Below, one piece after another: positions 41,882 through 51,838 of a stretch of DNA of 64,000 nucleotides; positions within the stretch are counted from its first letter, which is position 1; each line of letters starts with the position of its first letter. The stretch comes from Deinococcus aerolatus (GTDB lineage: Bacteria > Deinococcota > Deinococci > Deinococcales > Deinococcaceae): NCBI RefSeq assembly GCF_014647055.1, contig NZ_BMOL01000003.1, positions 178,924 through 242,923 on the forward strand, given 5' to 3'. Below the pieces are notes generated by a model. It saw only the letters and a list, made by a program, of their open reading frames with translations, made no database searches and had not been told where the DNA came from. Made by a program: the position numbers and the translations under genes.

Positions 41882-43360
41882 CTACAGCTCCAACAGATTC
41901 CGCCAGGCGGCCCCCAGTTCCTCCGAGACGTCGGTGGCGGTCAGGCCGTAGCCGTGCGTGGCTGCGGCACGTTCGCCCGCGCGGGCGTGCAGCCTGACCC
42001 CCGCGACGGCCGCGTCGGCCGCGTCCAGACCCTGGCCCAGCAGCGCCGCCAGGATGCCCGACAGCGTGTCGCCCATGCCCCCGGAGGCCATCCCTGGATG
42101 TCCGCCGCGCGAGACGGTCAGGGACCCCCCCCCGTCTCCCCCCGACGCGACGACGCTGGGGCCGCCCTTCAGGACCACCGCGCCGCCCAGCAGCTGTTGC
42201 AAGGCCCGCGCGGCCGCCAGCGGATCGCGGGTGACCTGCGCCGTCCCGGTGCCCAGCAGCCGCGCGGCCTCGCCGGGGTGCGGGGTCCAGATGCACTGCG
42301 GGTGGCCGTGGCCCGCCAGCTCAGGGGACAGGGCATCGGCGTCCAGCACGGTGGGCACCCCCCAGGTCAGCACCTCGCGGGCCACCTGCACGGCCTCCGG
42401 TCCCAGACCCATGCCCAGCGCCACGGCGTCCGGCAGTGCCCCCTTGTGCAGTTCGGGCAGGGCCGTGGCCCAGTCCGCGTGCCGCCGGACCATCAGTTCA
42501 GGCGTGACGAGCGGCACGTCCGCCAGCGAGTGAACGGTGACCAGTCCTGCCCCGGCCCGCAGCGCTCCCTGGCCTGCCAGCGCCGCCGCCCCCACCGTGC
42601 CGGAGTGGCCGCCCACGACCCAGACCCGGCCCGCCGTGCCCTTGTGCGCGCCCGTGGTGCGAACGGGCAGCAGCGCGGCCACCTCTGCGTCACCCGGGCG
42701 GGTGGCAAGTGCCTCGGCGCGCACCCACGCGGGCGGCACGCGCAGGGGCACCAGCGTCACCCGCCCCGCCCGCGTGGCCGGGGCGCCAAACAGCAGGGCC
42801 GCCTTGAGGCCCATCAGGGTAACGGTCATGTCGGCCTCCACGCTCAGGTCCGGCAGGGCCGCGCTGGACGCATCCAGACCGCTGGGCAGGTCAATGGACA
42901 GCACCGGAACCCCCGCGTCGTGGGCGGCGTTCAACGCCCCCATCACCCCGGCCAGGGCCGGACGCAGCGGCGGCACGAAGCCGGTGCCCAGCAGGCCGTC
43001 CACCAGCACCCCGGCGGAGGCGGAGGCGCGGCGCAGGGCGGCCACAAGGAGGGGTTGCACCTCGCCGCCAGTGGCCCGCAGACGGCGGCGGTTCAGGCGG
43101 GTCAGTGGGTGCTTACTCGGCTGTGCCAGCACGCGCACCGTCCGGCCCAGGGTCAGCAGGTGGCGGGCAGCCACCAGAGCGTCCCCACCGTTGGCCCCGC
43201 CGCCTGCCAGCAGCAGCACCGGCCCCTCCGGAAAGGAGGCCTGAACCGCATCGGCCACCGCCCGCCCGGCCTCCTCCATCGTCAGGTCCAGCAGCCCGGC
43301 GCTTTCCAGCCGGGCGTCTACCCGCCGCGCGCCGCCAGGACTCAGGATAGATTCGCTCAT
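41882..43360 (-). CDS. nnr: Bifunctional NAD(P)H-hydrate epimerase/dehydratase
   Basis: A 492-aa repair enzyme that epimerises and dehydrates damaged NADHX/NADPHX. The N-terminal YjeF_N domain has LLLAGGGANGGDALVAARHL (about residues 49-70) and LVDGLLGTGF. The C-terminal ribokinase-like dehydratase has WVVGGHSGTVGAAAL, TPHPGEAARLL, LKGGPSVVA and the ATP/ADP site GGMGDTLSGILAALL. All hallmarks are present. A TATAAG hexamer lies 5 nt before ATG 43360, a near match to the leaderless -10. It complements the NAD salvage genes found at 53-57.8 kb. Confidence 0.93.
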   Translation of the reverse strand: MSESILSPGGARRVDARLESAGLLDLTMEEAGRAVADAVQASFPEGPVLLLAGGGANGGDALVAARHLLTLGRTVRVLAQPSKHPLTRLNRRRLRATGGEVQPLLVAALRRASASAGVLVDGLLGTGFVPPLRPALAGVMGALNAAHDAGVPVLSIDLPSGLDASSAALPDLSVEADMTVTLMGLKAALLFGAPATRAGRVTLVPLRVPPAWVRAEALATRPGDAEVAALLPVRTTGAHKGTAGRVWVVGGHSGTVGAAALAGQGALRAGAGLVTVHSLADVPLVTPELMVRRHADWATALPELHKGALPDAVALGMGLGPEAVQVAREVLTWGVPTVLDADALSPELAGHGHPQCIWTPHPGEAARLLGTGTAQVTRDPLAAARALQQLLGGAVVLKGGPSVVASGGDGGGSLTVSRGGHPGMASGGMGDTLSGILAALLGQGLDAADAAVAGVRLHARAGERAAATHGYGLTATDVSEELGAAWRNLLEL

Positions 43361-43451
43361 GCCCGCTTATAGCGCACCCCATGCGACGGCGCCCACGCCA
43401 CGGCCTGGTGGCAGAAGGCTATGACCGAACCGTCTGCCTTGTCAACGGGCG

Positions 43452-44300
43452 CTAGGTCAACGCGCCGCGCAGGGCCAGGAACAGCACCAGCACCACCACG
43501 GCGATCAGCACCCAGCGCATTCCCTTGAACAGCGGGTTGGCCGCGAACTGCGCCTTGACCTCGGCGTCGGCGTCCTCCTTGGAGCGCTTCATGCCCAGCC
43601 GCTGGCCGCGCCGGATCGAGCGCACCGCCTCGCCCATCTTGCCCTGGCGGCGCAGCGCCACGCCCAGATTGTGGTGGCCGCCGTCGTAATCGGGATTCAG
43701 GCGAATCACCTCGCGGTATCGGGCCTCGGCCCCGGCGTAGTCGCCCGCCTCGATGTCCAGATTGCCCAGGTTGGTCAGCGCGCGGTAGTGGCCCGCATCG
43801 GCCTCCAGCGCCTGCTCGAACAGCGTCCTGGCCCCGGCCCCCTGTTCCTGCAACGCCATCAGCACGCCCTGGATGTTCAGCGCCTCGGCCCGCGTCAGGG
43901 GCTCGCTCAGCGCCGGGGCCAGTCCGGCGGCCAGGATCTCCGGGTCCGGCTCCTTGAGGTGGGCGGCCAGAGCCTCCAGGGCCGTGGCCAGCACGTCTGG
44001 ATCGGCGACGCGGCGCAGCACGCTCAGCTCGGCGGCGTCGGCCTTGCCCGCCAGCGCCTCGCGGTAATCGGCCAGCGCCCGGCGCGCCGAGGGGTAGCGC
44101 CGCGCCCGCACCGTTTCCTGAAAGCGGAACACCGCCTCCAGCGCCTCCTGGATGTCGGGGCCGGCTCCGTTCACGCGCGAGACGGCCAGCGCGCGCCGCC
44201 ACTCTCCGGCGCGAATGACCTCGCCCAGATCGGGCAGGGCGGCGGGGGCAGCGGCGGACGGCTCCGCTGGCCTGGAACTGGAACGAACGGGATCAGACAT
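43452..44300 (-). CDS. TPR-repeat protein with C-terminal membrane anchor
   Basis: A 282-aa protein. A Ser/Ala-rich N-terminus is followed by helical repeats. The clearest TPR units are GARTLFEQALEADAGHYRALTNLGNLDIEAGDYAGAEARYREVIRLNPDY and GGHHNLGVALRRQGKMGEA. A single TM helix ends the protein (VLIAVVVLVLFLALRGAL), giving a tail-anchored topology with TPRs in the cytosol. It probably scaffolds protein contacts. TATCAT (44309-44314) lies 8 nt before the ATG. Confidence 0.82.
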   Translation of the reverse strand: MSDPVRSSSRPAEPSAAAPAALPDLGEVIRAGEWRRALAVSRVNGAGPDIQEALEAVFRFQETVRARRYPSARRALADYREALAGKADAAELSVLRRVADPDVLATALEALAAHLKEPDPEILAAGLAPALSEPLTRAEALNIQGVLMALQEQGAGARTLFEQALEADAGHYRALTNLGNLDIEAGDYAGAEARYREVIRLNPDYDGGHHNLGVALRRQGKMGEAVRSIRRGQRLGMKRSKEDADAEVKAQFAANPLFKGMRWVLIAVVVLVLFLALRGALT

Positions 44301-44507
44301 CAGGGCCGATGATATGCCGTGCAGGGACGGGCGAGGGCGGCGGGCTTCGCATTCCGGCTGGCCCGCTCACTGCTCTACCCCACTCCTGGCAACGGAAGCT
44401 GACTGGACGCGGCGGGACTGGAGGCGGTCTGCAACAACCCCGCCGCGCGCCCCCCCTCCAGACACTCCCGAGTCGCCGGACAGTTGCCACCCCCGCGCTG
44501 TGGCAGC

Positions 44508-44885
44508 ATGGGTGGCGTGAATGCTTCCTTTCTCCCACGCACCGCCCTGATCACCGGCGTGATCATCGGCGCGCTGAATATCGTGTTTGGCGGCCTGGAA
44601 TACGGCTTTGCCAGCCTGCCCGTCTGGTTCTATCTGGTGCAGCTGCTGCTGATTCCCGCCATGCTGGTGCCCATGTTCTACTTTCCGCAGGCCGCCGTCG
44701 CACATGACTACCTGCGCCGGGCCGCCTACTTCGCCATGGGCTGGGCCGTTCCGTTCGCCATCTACAAGTTCTCGCTGGACGTGCTGAGCCCCACCTTCAG
44801 CCCCGCCGCCTCGCTGAGCAGCTACGTCGTCGTGATCGCCGCCTTCTCGCTGATCATGGCGGCCATCCGCAAGCCGATGAAGTAG
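44508..44885 (+). CDS. Small four-helix membrane protein
   Basis: A 125-aa protein with about four hydrophobic helices (TALITGVIIGALNIVFGGLEY, FYLVQLLLIPAMLVPMFYF, AAYFAMGWAVPFAIYKF, SYVVVIAAFSLIMAAI). No known motif is recognised. The start is either ATG 44508 or GTG 44517; neither has a strong ribosome site. Coding bias and helix pattern support it as real. Function unknown. Confidence 0.6.
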   Translation: MGGVNASFLPRTALITGVIIGALNIVFGGLEYGFASLPVWFYLVQLLLIPAMLVPMFYFPQAAVAHDYLRRAAYFAMGWAVPFAIYKFSLDVLSPTFSPAASLSSYVVVIAAFSLIMAAIRKPMK

Positions 44886-44940
44886 GCTCCCGCTCCCTTT
44901 TCGTTGCTCGACGTCCGGCTGCCCGGTGTGCGGCGCCCGC

Positions 44941-46635
44941 CTAGCTCGGCCCAACCTCGTACACCGCCTGCCACGGCTTGTAGACGGTGCTGGTTCTGTC
45001 GGTGCGCACGCCGCTGGCGTCCTTAATGGTGCGCTGAATGTACAGGCTGTAGCCGTCGGCCGCCCAGTCCACCTGCCGGGTGATGCCGGGGCGCAGGTTC
45101 GGGTTGACCACGTACTTGGCCGGCGGGTGCGCCTTGCGCGACAGGATCACGGCGGGACTGACCGTGACGGTGCGCTGCGGCTTGACGCCCCAGACCTGCA
45201 CCTCCAGCGTGCTGGCCGCGTCATCGTTGATGGTTCGGAGGATCAGCGGACCGCCGGTGTCGTTGCCGAACTTAAGGTCCAGCCCCGGATCGTAGACGGC
45301 GGCCTCGAAGCCCACCTGCGGCTCGTAGTAGCCCACGCGGTAGGAGTGCTGGTTGCGCTCCACCACCGGCAGCCCGGCCCCGTACATCGCCCGGAAGGCC
45401 GTGGTGCTGACCTGACACACGCCGCCGCCCAGCCCGTCCACCGTGCGCCCACCGCTGATGATCAGCCCGCCCACGAAGCCGTTGTCCGCCGTGATACTGC
45501 CCAGGCTCTCCAGAAAACTGAAGGTCCCCTCCGCCGGAACCACCGCGCCGTCGATCTTGGCGGCGGCGTTGGCGACGTTGGTGCGCCGCTCGGGGCTGCT
45601 GTTGTAATAGGTGCTGACGCCGGTGTGGATCAGTTCCAGCCGGCTGGCGTCGGGCAACTGCGCCAGCGTCAGCGTGGGGCTGACCTTCTTGGACACCAGG
45701 GTCATGCTGGTCCTGTCCGCGTCCAGCACGCCTGTACGGAACGCCGCGTAGGCCGCCTGCTGGGTGACACGCCCCGCCTTCTCGGGCACCTTGACCAGCT
45801 TGTCACCCTTGAAGGCGAAGCGGGCGTTCCGCGCCGGCTGGTCAATGAATCCGGTCAGCAACGCGAACGCCCGCTTCAGGGCCGCCTCGTCCGGAACGAT
45901 GCCCTGCGGCTTGACCCAGTACAGGTTGGCCACCTGCAGCGGTGTCAGCACGCCCTTGCGCGTGGTCCCGGCCAGCGTGACCCCGAAGGGCCGCATCAGC
46001 GCGTTGCCCCGGTTCACGTGGCCCTGCAGCACGTCGGCGGTGTACTGCGCCTTCCACTCCCGGACCGGAACCCGGATGGTGGTGGACGTGGGTGCGGCAG
46101 CATAGATCGTGGCGGCTGCGGCCGCGTCGTACTGACGGCCCGGCGCGTCCCTGACCGTCACGGCGTACTTCAGCGTTTTGGAATCAAAGGCCACGGCGGC
46201 ATTCCTCGGCTGCGCGTTCAGGCTGCCGGTCAGAGTGGACAGCGTCGCCCTGGCCACCGCCGCGTCAACCGCCGCGATCAACGGAAAATCCTGCGGCTGC
46301 TCCTGGCCGATCACGTCCCTGACCCGCTGTACGAGGGTGCGCTCAGCGGTGGCCCTCTCAGCGGCGGCCACGCTGGTTGCGGCGTCAGCGTGCCAGCCCA
46401 GCTGATCGGCCCCCAGCGTCCAGGTCTGCTCGCGGGCCGTGACCGTTATCTGGGGGGCGGCGGCGGCGCGGTCACCCAGAACCGCCAGCGCCTGATCGCG
46501 GGTCAGGCCGCCCACATCCACGCCCGCCACCGTCAAGCCCGGCGCCAGCCGGTCCCCGGCGCTGGCCGCCACGCCCACGGCCAGGGCTCCACCCAGGAGT
46601 ACTGCCGCCGAAACACCCATCACCCAGAACTTCAC
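44941..46635 (-). CDS. VanW family protein
   Basis: A 564-aa exported protein. An N-terminal membrane anchor (residues ~3-24) leads to two peptidoglycan-binding-like (PG_binding_4) regions containing GLTVAGVDVGGLTRDQAL. The VanW domain follows (FSFLESLGSITADNGFVGGLIISGGRTVDGLGGGVCQVSTTAFRA), and the C-terminus is G5/beta-rich. VanW sits in some glycopeptide-resistance clusters, but its biochemical role is not settled. The frame is open to 46740. I choose GTG 46635 because TACACT (46643-46648) is 7 nt upstream and the anchor begins there. Confidence 0.88.
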   Translation of the reverse strand: MKFWVMGVSAAVLLGGALAVGVAASAGDRLAPGLTVAGVDVGGLTRDQALAVLGDRAAAAPQITVTAREQTWTLGADQLGWHADAATSVAAAERATAERTLVQRVRDVIGQEQPQDFPLIAAVDAAVARATLSTLTGSLNAQPRNAAVAFDSKTLKYAVTVRDAPGRQYDAAAAATIYAAAPTSTTIRVPVREWKAQYTADVLQGHVNRGNALMRPFGVTLAGTTRKGVLTPLQVANLYWVKPQGIVPDEAALKRAFALLTGFIDQPARNARFAFKGDKLVKVPEKAGRVTQQAAYAAFRTGVLDADRTSMTLVSKKVSPTLTLAQLPDASRLELIHTGVSTYYNSSPERRTNVANAAAKIDGAVVPAEGTFSFLESLGSITADNGFVGGLIISGGRTVDGLGGGVCQVSTTAFRAMYGAGLPVVERNQHSYRVGYYEPQVGFEAAVYDPGLDLKFGNDTGGPLILRTINDDAASTLEVQVWGVKPQRTVTVSPAVILSRKAHPPAKYVVNPNLRPGITRQVDWAADGYSLYIQRTIKDASGVRTDRTSTVYKPWQAVYEVGPS

Positions 46636-46740
46636 AGGTTCCAGTGTAAGGAGATTCACCGTGGGGTGTGAGAGATTTTCACACTCTGGCGCGGGTGTTG
46701 CGGCGGTTTGCCCCTTTGTTCGCCCCAGTCGAACACACAC

Positions 46741-46776
46741 AAAAGCTGGGGGCCAGTCCGCAGACCCGCCCCCAGC
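46741..46776 (-). terminator. Terminator after aminotransferase gene
   Basis: Stem GCTGGGGGC (46745-46753) with GCCCCCAGC (46768-46776), perfect 9 bp, then TTTT on the minus strand (46741-46744). It lies 19 nt downstream of the aminotransferase stop. Confidence 0.88.
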
Positions 46777-46794
46777 CTCATCCCGAAAAAGCGT

Positions 46795-48057
<1,263 letters not shown>

Positions 48058-48158
48058 AGATTCCTCCGTTTGAGATCAGTGTAGGCGTCGTGGGCGAAAA
48101 AGACGGTCAGGTGTCCAGCCTTCTGGACCGGGCGTGCTGAACTGGGCGGGGGCGGGGC

Positions 48159-49037
48159 TCAGACCGGAACCGGCGGACGGGCGCGTCTGGGCCGCAGGTT
48201 CAGCAGCGCCAGCCCGGCCAGGATGACGCCCACGCCGACGACCGACAGCACGCCCACCCGCTCCCCGGCCACCGCGCCCCAGAACAATCCCTACACCGGC
48301 AGCAGGTAGGTCACCCCCACCACCTGCGTGCTGGAAACGCGCGACAGCAGGCCGTAGTACAGCAGGTACGCGAACCCGCTGCCGAACACGCCCAGAAACA
48401 GCATGGACAGCACGGCCTGCGAGGTCAGGGCCGAGGGCGCGGGGCCAAGCAGGGCGGCGGGCAGCAGCATCACCCCGGCCAGCGTCAGCTGCGTGGTGGC
48501 CAGGCCCACCGGGTTCAGGCCGCCCAGCGTGCGCTTGGCGATCACGGTGGCAATGGCGTAGCCCAGCCCCGCCGCCGCCAGCACCGTCACCCCAAGTGTG
48601 CTGGCGTGCCCGCCGCTGAGGCCGCCAAAGACCGTCAGGCCCACGCCGCCCAGCCCGATCAGCACGCCCAGAATGACGCGGACGCTGGGGGCGATCTCGC
48701 GCACGCCCAGGCTGATCATCAGCGTGAACAGCGGCGTGGTGGCGTTCAGGATGGCGGCGATGTTGCTGGACACGGTCAGCTCGCCCCACGCGAAGAAGGT
48801 CCACGGCACCACGTTGTTGAAAAAGGCCACCAGCAGCAGCGGCTTCCACAACCCTGCGGGCGGCAGCGTGTGGCGGCCCAGCCGCAGCGCCAGCCACAGC
48901 ACCGCCGCGCCGAACACGCACCGGAGCAGCGCCATCCACAGCGGCGGGAACACGTCGCCGCCCCACTTGATCAGCAAAAAGGAAATGCCCCACACGGCCG
49001 AGAGCAGAAAAAGCTGGAAAGCGTCCTGACGGGTCAC
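48159..49037 (-). pseudogene. EamA-family transporter interrupted by an in-frame amber codon
   Basis: A DMT-superfamily exporter of about 292 codons. The frame starts at GTG 49037 (overlapping the PNPOx-like stop) and reads ten hydrophobic segments. TAG occurs at 48291-48293 after TYLLPV. The same frame then continues without frameshift as GLFWGAVAGERVGVLSVVGVGVILAGLALLNLRPRR to TGA at 48159-48161, exactly the expected last helices. The stop therefore removes the final helix and part of the previous one. Causes could be a recent nonsense mutation, a sequencing error or read-through. Neighbouring MocR regulators often control EamA exporters. Confidence 0.85.
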
Positions 49038-49678
49038 GGCCTGACTCTAGCGGCATCGGGAACAGCAGGGCCGGACAGAGCGGGGCGCAGGCGGGCCAGT
49101 TCCGGCGTCAGCGCGGGCCAGTCTTCGGTCTGGTCGGCTCCCGGCGCCCAGTTTTCCTTGCCGCTCCAGCGGTCCACCGCCAGCGAGTAGACGCTGGTCC
49201 GGGCCAGGTCGCTGTCCAGAATCGGGCGGGTCTGCTGTCCGATCCGCAAGTCGGGAAACAGCCGTTCGGAAAGCACGCGCAGGGCTTCCCGCGCCTCCTC
49301 ACGGTCTGCCAGCAGACGGGCCGTGCCGAACGCCACGACGCTGCGGTACTGCACCGACAGTTCCAGCGGATTGTTGCTGGGCAGCAGAGCGCCAATCTCG
49401 CTGGCCTCGAAGGTGGCCGGGTGGCCCTGCCCCACGTTCGCCCACAGCCGCCCGGTGATGTTGGTGTGGTACACGATGTCGTGCGTCTCGGGGCGGTAGG
49501 CGAAGGCCAGCGTGGTGATAAAGGGGAAAGGCTGCCCGTCCCCGGATTGCCACACGGTGGCCACCCGCCCGATCTCCACGCGGGCCAGCAGGGCGCGGAC
49601 CCAGGCGTCCTCCCGGCGGTTCTGCGGGCGGCGGCTCACGCTGGGGTCACGCTGCTGGGGATCGTAGAAGTTGCTCAC
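49034..49678 (-). CDS. Pyridoxamine-5'-phosphate-oxidase-fold flavoprotein
   Basis: A 214-aa FMN-binding split-barrel protein. The segment VEIGRVATVWQSGDGQPFPFITTLAFAY, followed by DIVYHTNITGRLWANV and AFEASE-like and VQYRSVVAFGTARLL strands, is typical of PNPOx-like proteins of the general stress type rather than PdxH proper. The start is GTG 49678. It overlaps the EamA pseudogene by 4 bp (GTGA) and is divergent from a MocR regulator across only 17 bp. TAGTCT (minus strand, 49685-49690) lies 6 nt before the GTG. Confidence 0.85.
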   Translation of the reverse strand: MSNFYDPQQRDPSVSRRPQNRREDAWVRALLARVEIGRVATVWQSGDGQPFPFITTLAFAYRPETHDIVYHTNITGRLWANVGQGHPATFEASEIGALLPSNNPLELSVQYRSVVAFGTARLLADREEAREALRVLSERLFPDLRIGQQTRPILDSDLARTSVYSLAVDRWSGKENWAPGADQTEDWPALTPELARLRPALSGPAVPDAARVRP

Positions 49679-49683
49679 GCCGG

Positions 49684-49690
49684 TAGACTA
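49684..49690. promoter_or_regulatory. Shared mirror -10 for mocR and the PNPOx-like gene
   Basis: TAGACTA serves both strands: TAGACT reads toward ATG 49696 and TAGTCT toward GTG 49678, each with exactly 6 nt to the start codon. Two RNA polymerases could not occupy it at once. Confidence 0.7.
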
Positions 49691-49695
49691 GCCGG

Positions 49696-51159
49696 ATGGT
49701 GGCCCCTCGCAAAGCTCCACTTCAGACCAGAATCAGCAGTCCACTTCCGGGGGAGCTGCCGGTGGCGCTGACCCTGGAGCGCGGCGTGGCCCGGCCTCTT
49801 CAAGCCCAGCTGGCTGACACCCTGCGGGCGGCGGCGCTGTCGGGCGCACTGCCCGCGGGCCTGACCCTGCCCGGCTCGCGCACGCTGGCCGCCGAGCTGG
49901 GCGTGACGCGCGGCGTGGTGGCCAACGCCTACGCGGAACTGGTGGCGGACGGCACGCTGGAGGCGACGGTGGGGCGCGGCACGCGCGTCTCGGCCGGGGC
50001 CGCGCAGGCCAGCAGTGCGGGCGGCGGCGCCCCCGGCTGGTTCGTGACTCCGCCCGCGGCCCCGGTGGACGGACCGGACCGGGCAGCCGGCATTCATTTC
50101 CGGGTGGGGGTGGCGACCACGGCCACGCTGGACACGCGGGCGTGGCGGCAGGCCTGGGCGGCGGCGGCGCGGGCCACTGTGTCTGGCGACTACGGCGATC
50201 CGGCGGGTGAACCGGAGGTGCGGGCGGCGCTGGCAGCGTTCGTGGCGCGGTCACGCGGCCTGAGTGCCCCGCCGGAGCGGGTGCTGGTCACGGCGGGTTC
50301 CCTGCAGGCGCTGAACCTGATCCTGCGCCTGCTGCCTCCCCAGTCCGGCGTGCTGTTCGAGGCCACCGGCTACCGGGCGGCGCGGCAGGCCATCCTGGAC
50401 GCCGGGCACGTTCCTGTGCCGCTGGAGCAGGACGCGGACGGCCCGGTGGTCAGCGCCGACACGCCGCCGGCCCGGCTGGCCTACATGACGCCCAGCCACG
50501 GCTTCCCCCTGGGCGGGCGCATGAGCGTGCCGCGCCGGCTGGCCCTGCTGGAGTGGGCCGCCAGACACGACGCCCTGATCGTGGAAGACGACTACGACAG
50601 CGAATTCAGGTACGGCGCGTCGCCGCTGCCCACGCTGGCGGGCCTGGACCCCCAGGGCAACCGCGTGCTGTACCTGGGCACGCTGTCCAAGGTGCTGACG
50701 CCGGGCGTGCGGACCGGCTTCCTGATCGGCCCGCCTGCGCTGATGCCCGCGCTGGTCCGCGCCCGCACGCTGCTGGATTCGGGCCACCCGCTGCCGGTTC
50801 AGCACGCGCTGCTGCACCTGTTGCGAACGGGCGAGGTGGACCGCCACATTCGCCGCACGCGCCGCTGGCACGCCGGGGTGCGGGCGGTGCTGACCCGGGT
50901 GCTGGAGCCACTGGCCCCCCTGGCCACGCTGGGCGGCATCGAGGCCGGGCTGCACGTCTGCCTGTTTCTGTCGCCGCCCCTGGACGCGCGGGACGTCGCC
51001 GCCGAACTGTCCAGACGCGGCGTGTTCGTCTCCACGCTGGACACCTACACCTTTGCGGGCAGGGTGCCCAACGCCCTGCTGCTGGGCTACGGCGGCCTGA
51101 CCATGCACGCGGCGGAAACGGGGGCGCGGGCAATTGCGCGGGTGGTCGCCGGGCAGTAG
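49696..51159 (+). CDS. MocR/PdxR-type GntR regulator with aminotransferase domain
   Basis: A 487-aa fusion. The N-terminal GntR winged helix spans residues ~25-95 (LADTLRAAALSGALPAGLTLPGSRTLAAELGVTRGVVANAYAELV). A fold-type I aminotransferase-like domain follows, with PLP Lys332 in LGTLSKVLTPGVRTGF and the VEDDYDSEFRYG block. MocR proteins sense PLP or an aminated ligand and usually regulate a divergent neighbour. Here that is a PNPOx-fold gene followed by an EamA exporter. TAGACT (49684-49689) is 6 nt from the ATG and overlaps the divergent promoter. Confidence 0.92.
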   Translation: MVAPRKAPLQTRISSPLPGELPVALTLERGVARPLQAQLADTLRAAALSGALPAGLTLPGSRTLAAELGVTRGVVANAYAELVADGTLEATVGRGTRVSAGAAQASSAGGGAPGWFVTPPAAPVDGPDRAAGIHFRVGVATTATLDTRAWRQAWAAAARATVSGDYGDPAGEPEVRAALAAFVARSRGLSAPPERVLVTAGSLQALNLILRLLPPQSGVLFEATGYRAARQAILDAGHVPVPLEQDADGPVVSADTPPARLAYMTPSHGFPLGGRMSVPRRLALLEWAARHDALIVEDDYDSEFRYGASPLPTLAGLDPQGNRVLYLGTLSKVLTPGVRTGFLIGPPALMPALVRARTLLDSGHPLPVQHALLHLLRTGEVDRHIRRTRRWHAGVRAVLTRVLEPLAPLATLGGIEAGLHVCLFLSPPLDARDVAAELSRRGVFVSTLDTYTFAGRVPNALLLGYGGLTMHAAETGARAIARVVAGQ

Positions 51160-51187
51160 GACAGATTTCCCGCGCCGTTCTCCGTGC

Positions 51188-51760
51188 CTAGCGCCGGCCC
51201 TTCACCAGCCAGGCGTGTTCCTCGATTCCTGCGGCCTGGTTGGCCGCGCGGGCCATCACGAACAGCAGGTCCGACAGGCGGTTCAGGTAGATCTGCACCT
51301 CGCGGTTGGCCTCCTCCACTTCCAGCAGGCGGATCACCTCGCGTTCGGCGCGGCGGGCCACCGTGCGGGCAAGGTGCAGGGCGGCGGCGGCGGGCGTGCC
51401 GCCGGGGTGGACAAACCCCGTGAACGGGGGCGCGGCCTCCTGGTAGCGGTCGATCATCGCTTCCAGGAACGCGGCGTCCTGGGCGTCAATACGGCTGATC
51501 TTCTTCTCGTAGGTGGTGCCGGGCCGGGTGGCAAGGTCTGCGCCCAGATCGAACAGCGCGTTCTGCAGGTATTCCAGATCCTGGTCCAGGGTGGCGTCGG
51601 GCTTGTGGCTGCGGGTGTTGTGGGCACGGGCCAGGCCCACGGCGCTGTTCAGCTCGTCCACGGTGCCGTAGGCCTCCACGCGCGGGTGGGTCTTGCTCAC
51701 GCGGTCCGCGCCGTACAGTCCGGTGGTGCCGCCGTCGCCCGTCTTGGTGTAGAGCTTCAT
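51188..51760 (-). CDS. Cob(I)alamin adenosyltransferase (PduO type)
   Basis: A 190-aa ATP:cob(I)alamin adenosyltransferase that makes adenosylcobalamin. The PduO N-terminal signature MKLYTKTGDGGTTGLYGADRVSK and EAYGTVDELNSAVGLAR, then FVHPGGTPAAAALHLARTVARRAER, are complete. TACCCT (51767-51772) 6 nt before ATG 51760 supports this start, although the frame is open further upstream. It is convergent with mocR and divergent from moeA. The B12-binding-fold protein at 7.9 kb may use related cofactors. Confidence 0.93.
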   Translation of the reverse strand: MKLYTKTGDGGTTGLYGADRVSKTHPRVEAYGTVDELNSAVGLARAHNTRSHKPDATLDQDLEYLQNALFDLGADLATRPGTTYEKKISRIDAQDAAFLEAMIDRYQEAAPPFTGFVHPGGTPAAAALHLARTVARRAEREVIRLLEVEEANREVQIYLNRLSDLLFVMARAANQAAGIEEHAWLVKGRR

Positions 51761-51838
51761 GGGCACAGGGTAGTGGGTCCGGGGCGGCGGGAGGTGGGAA
51801 TGGCGGCACAGCAGGGCCCGCCCTCTATGCTGTCCCCC

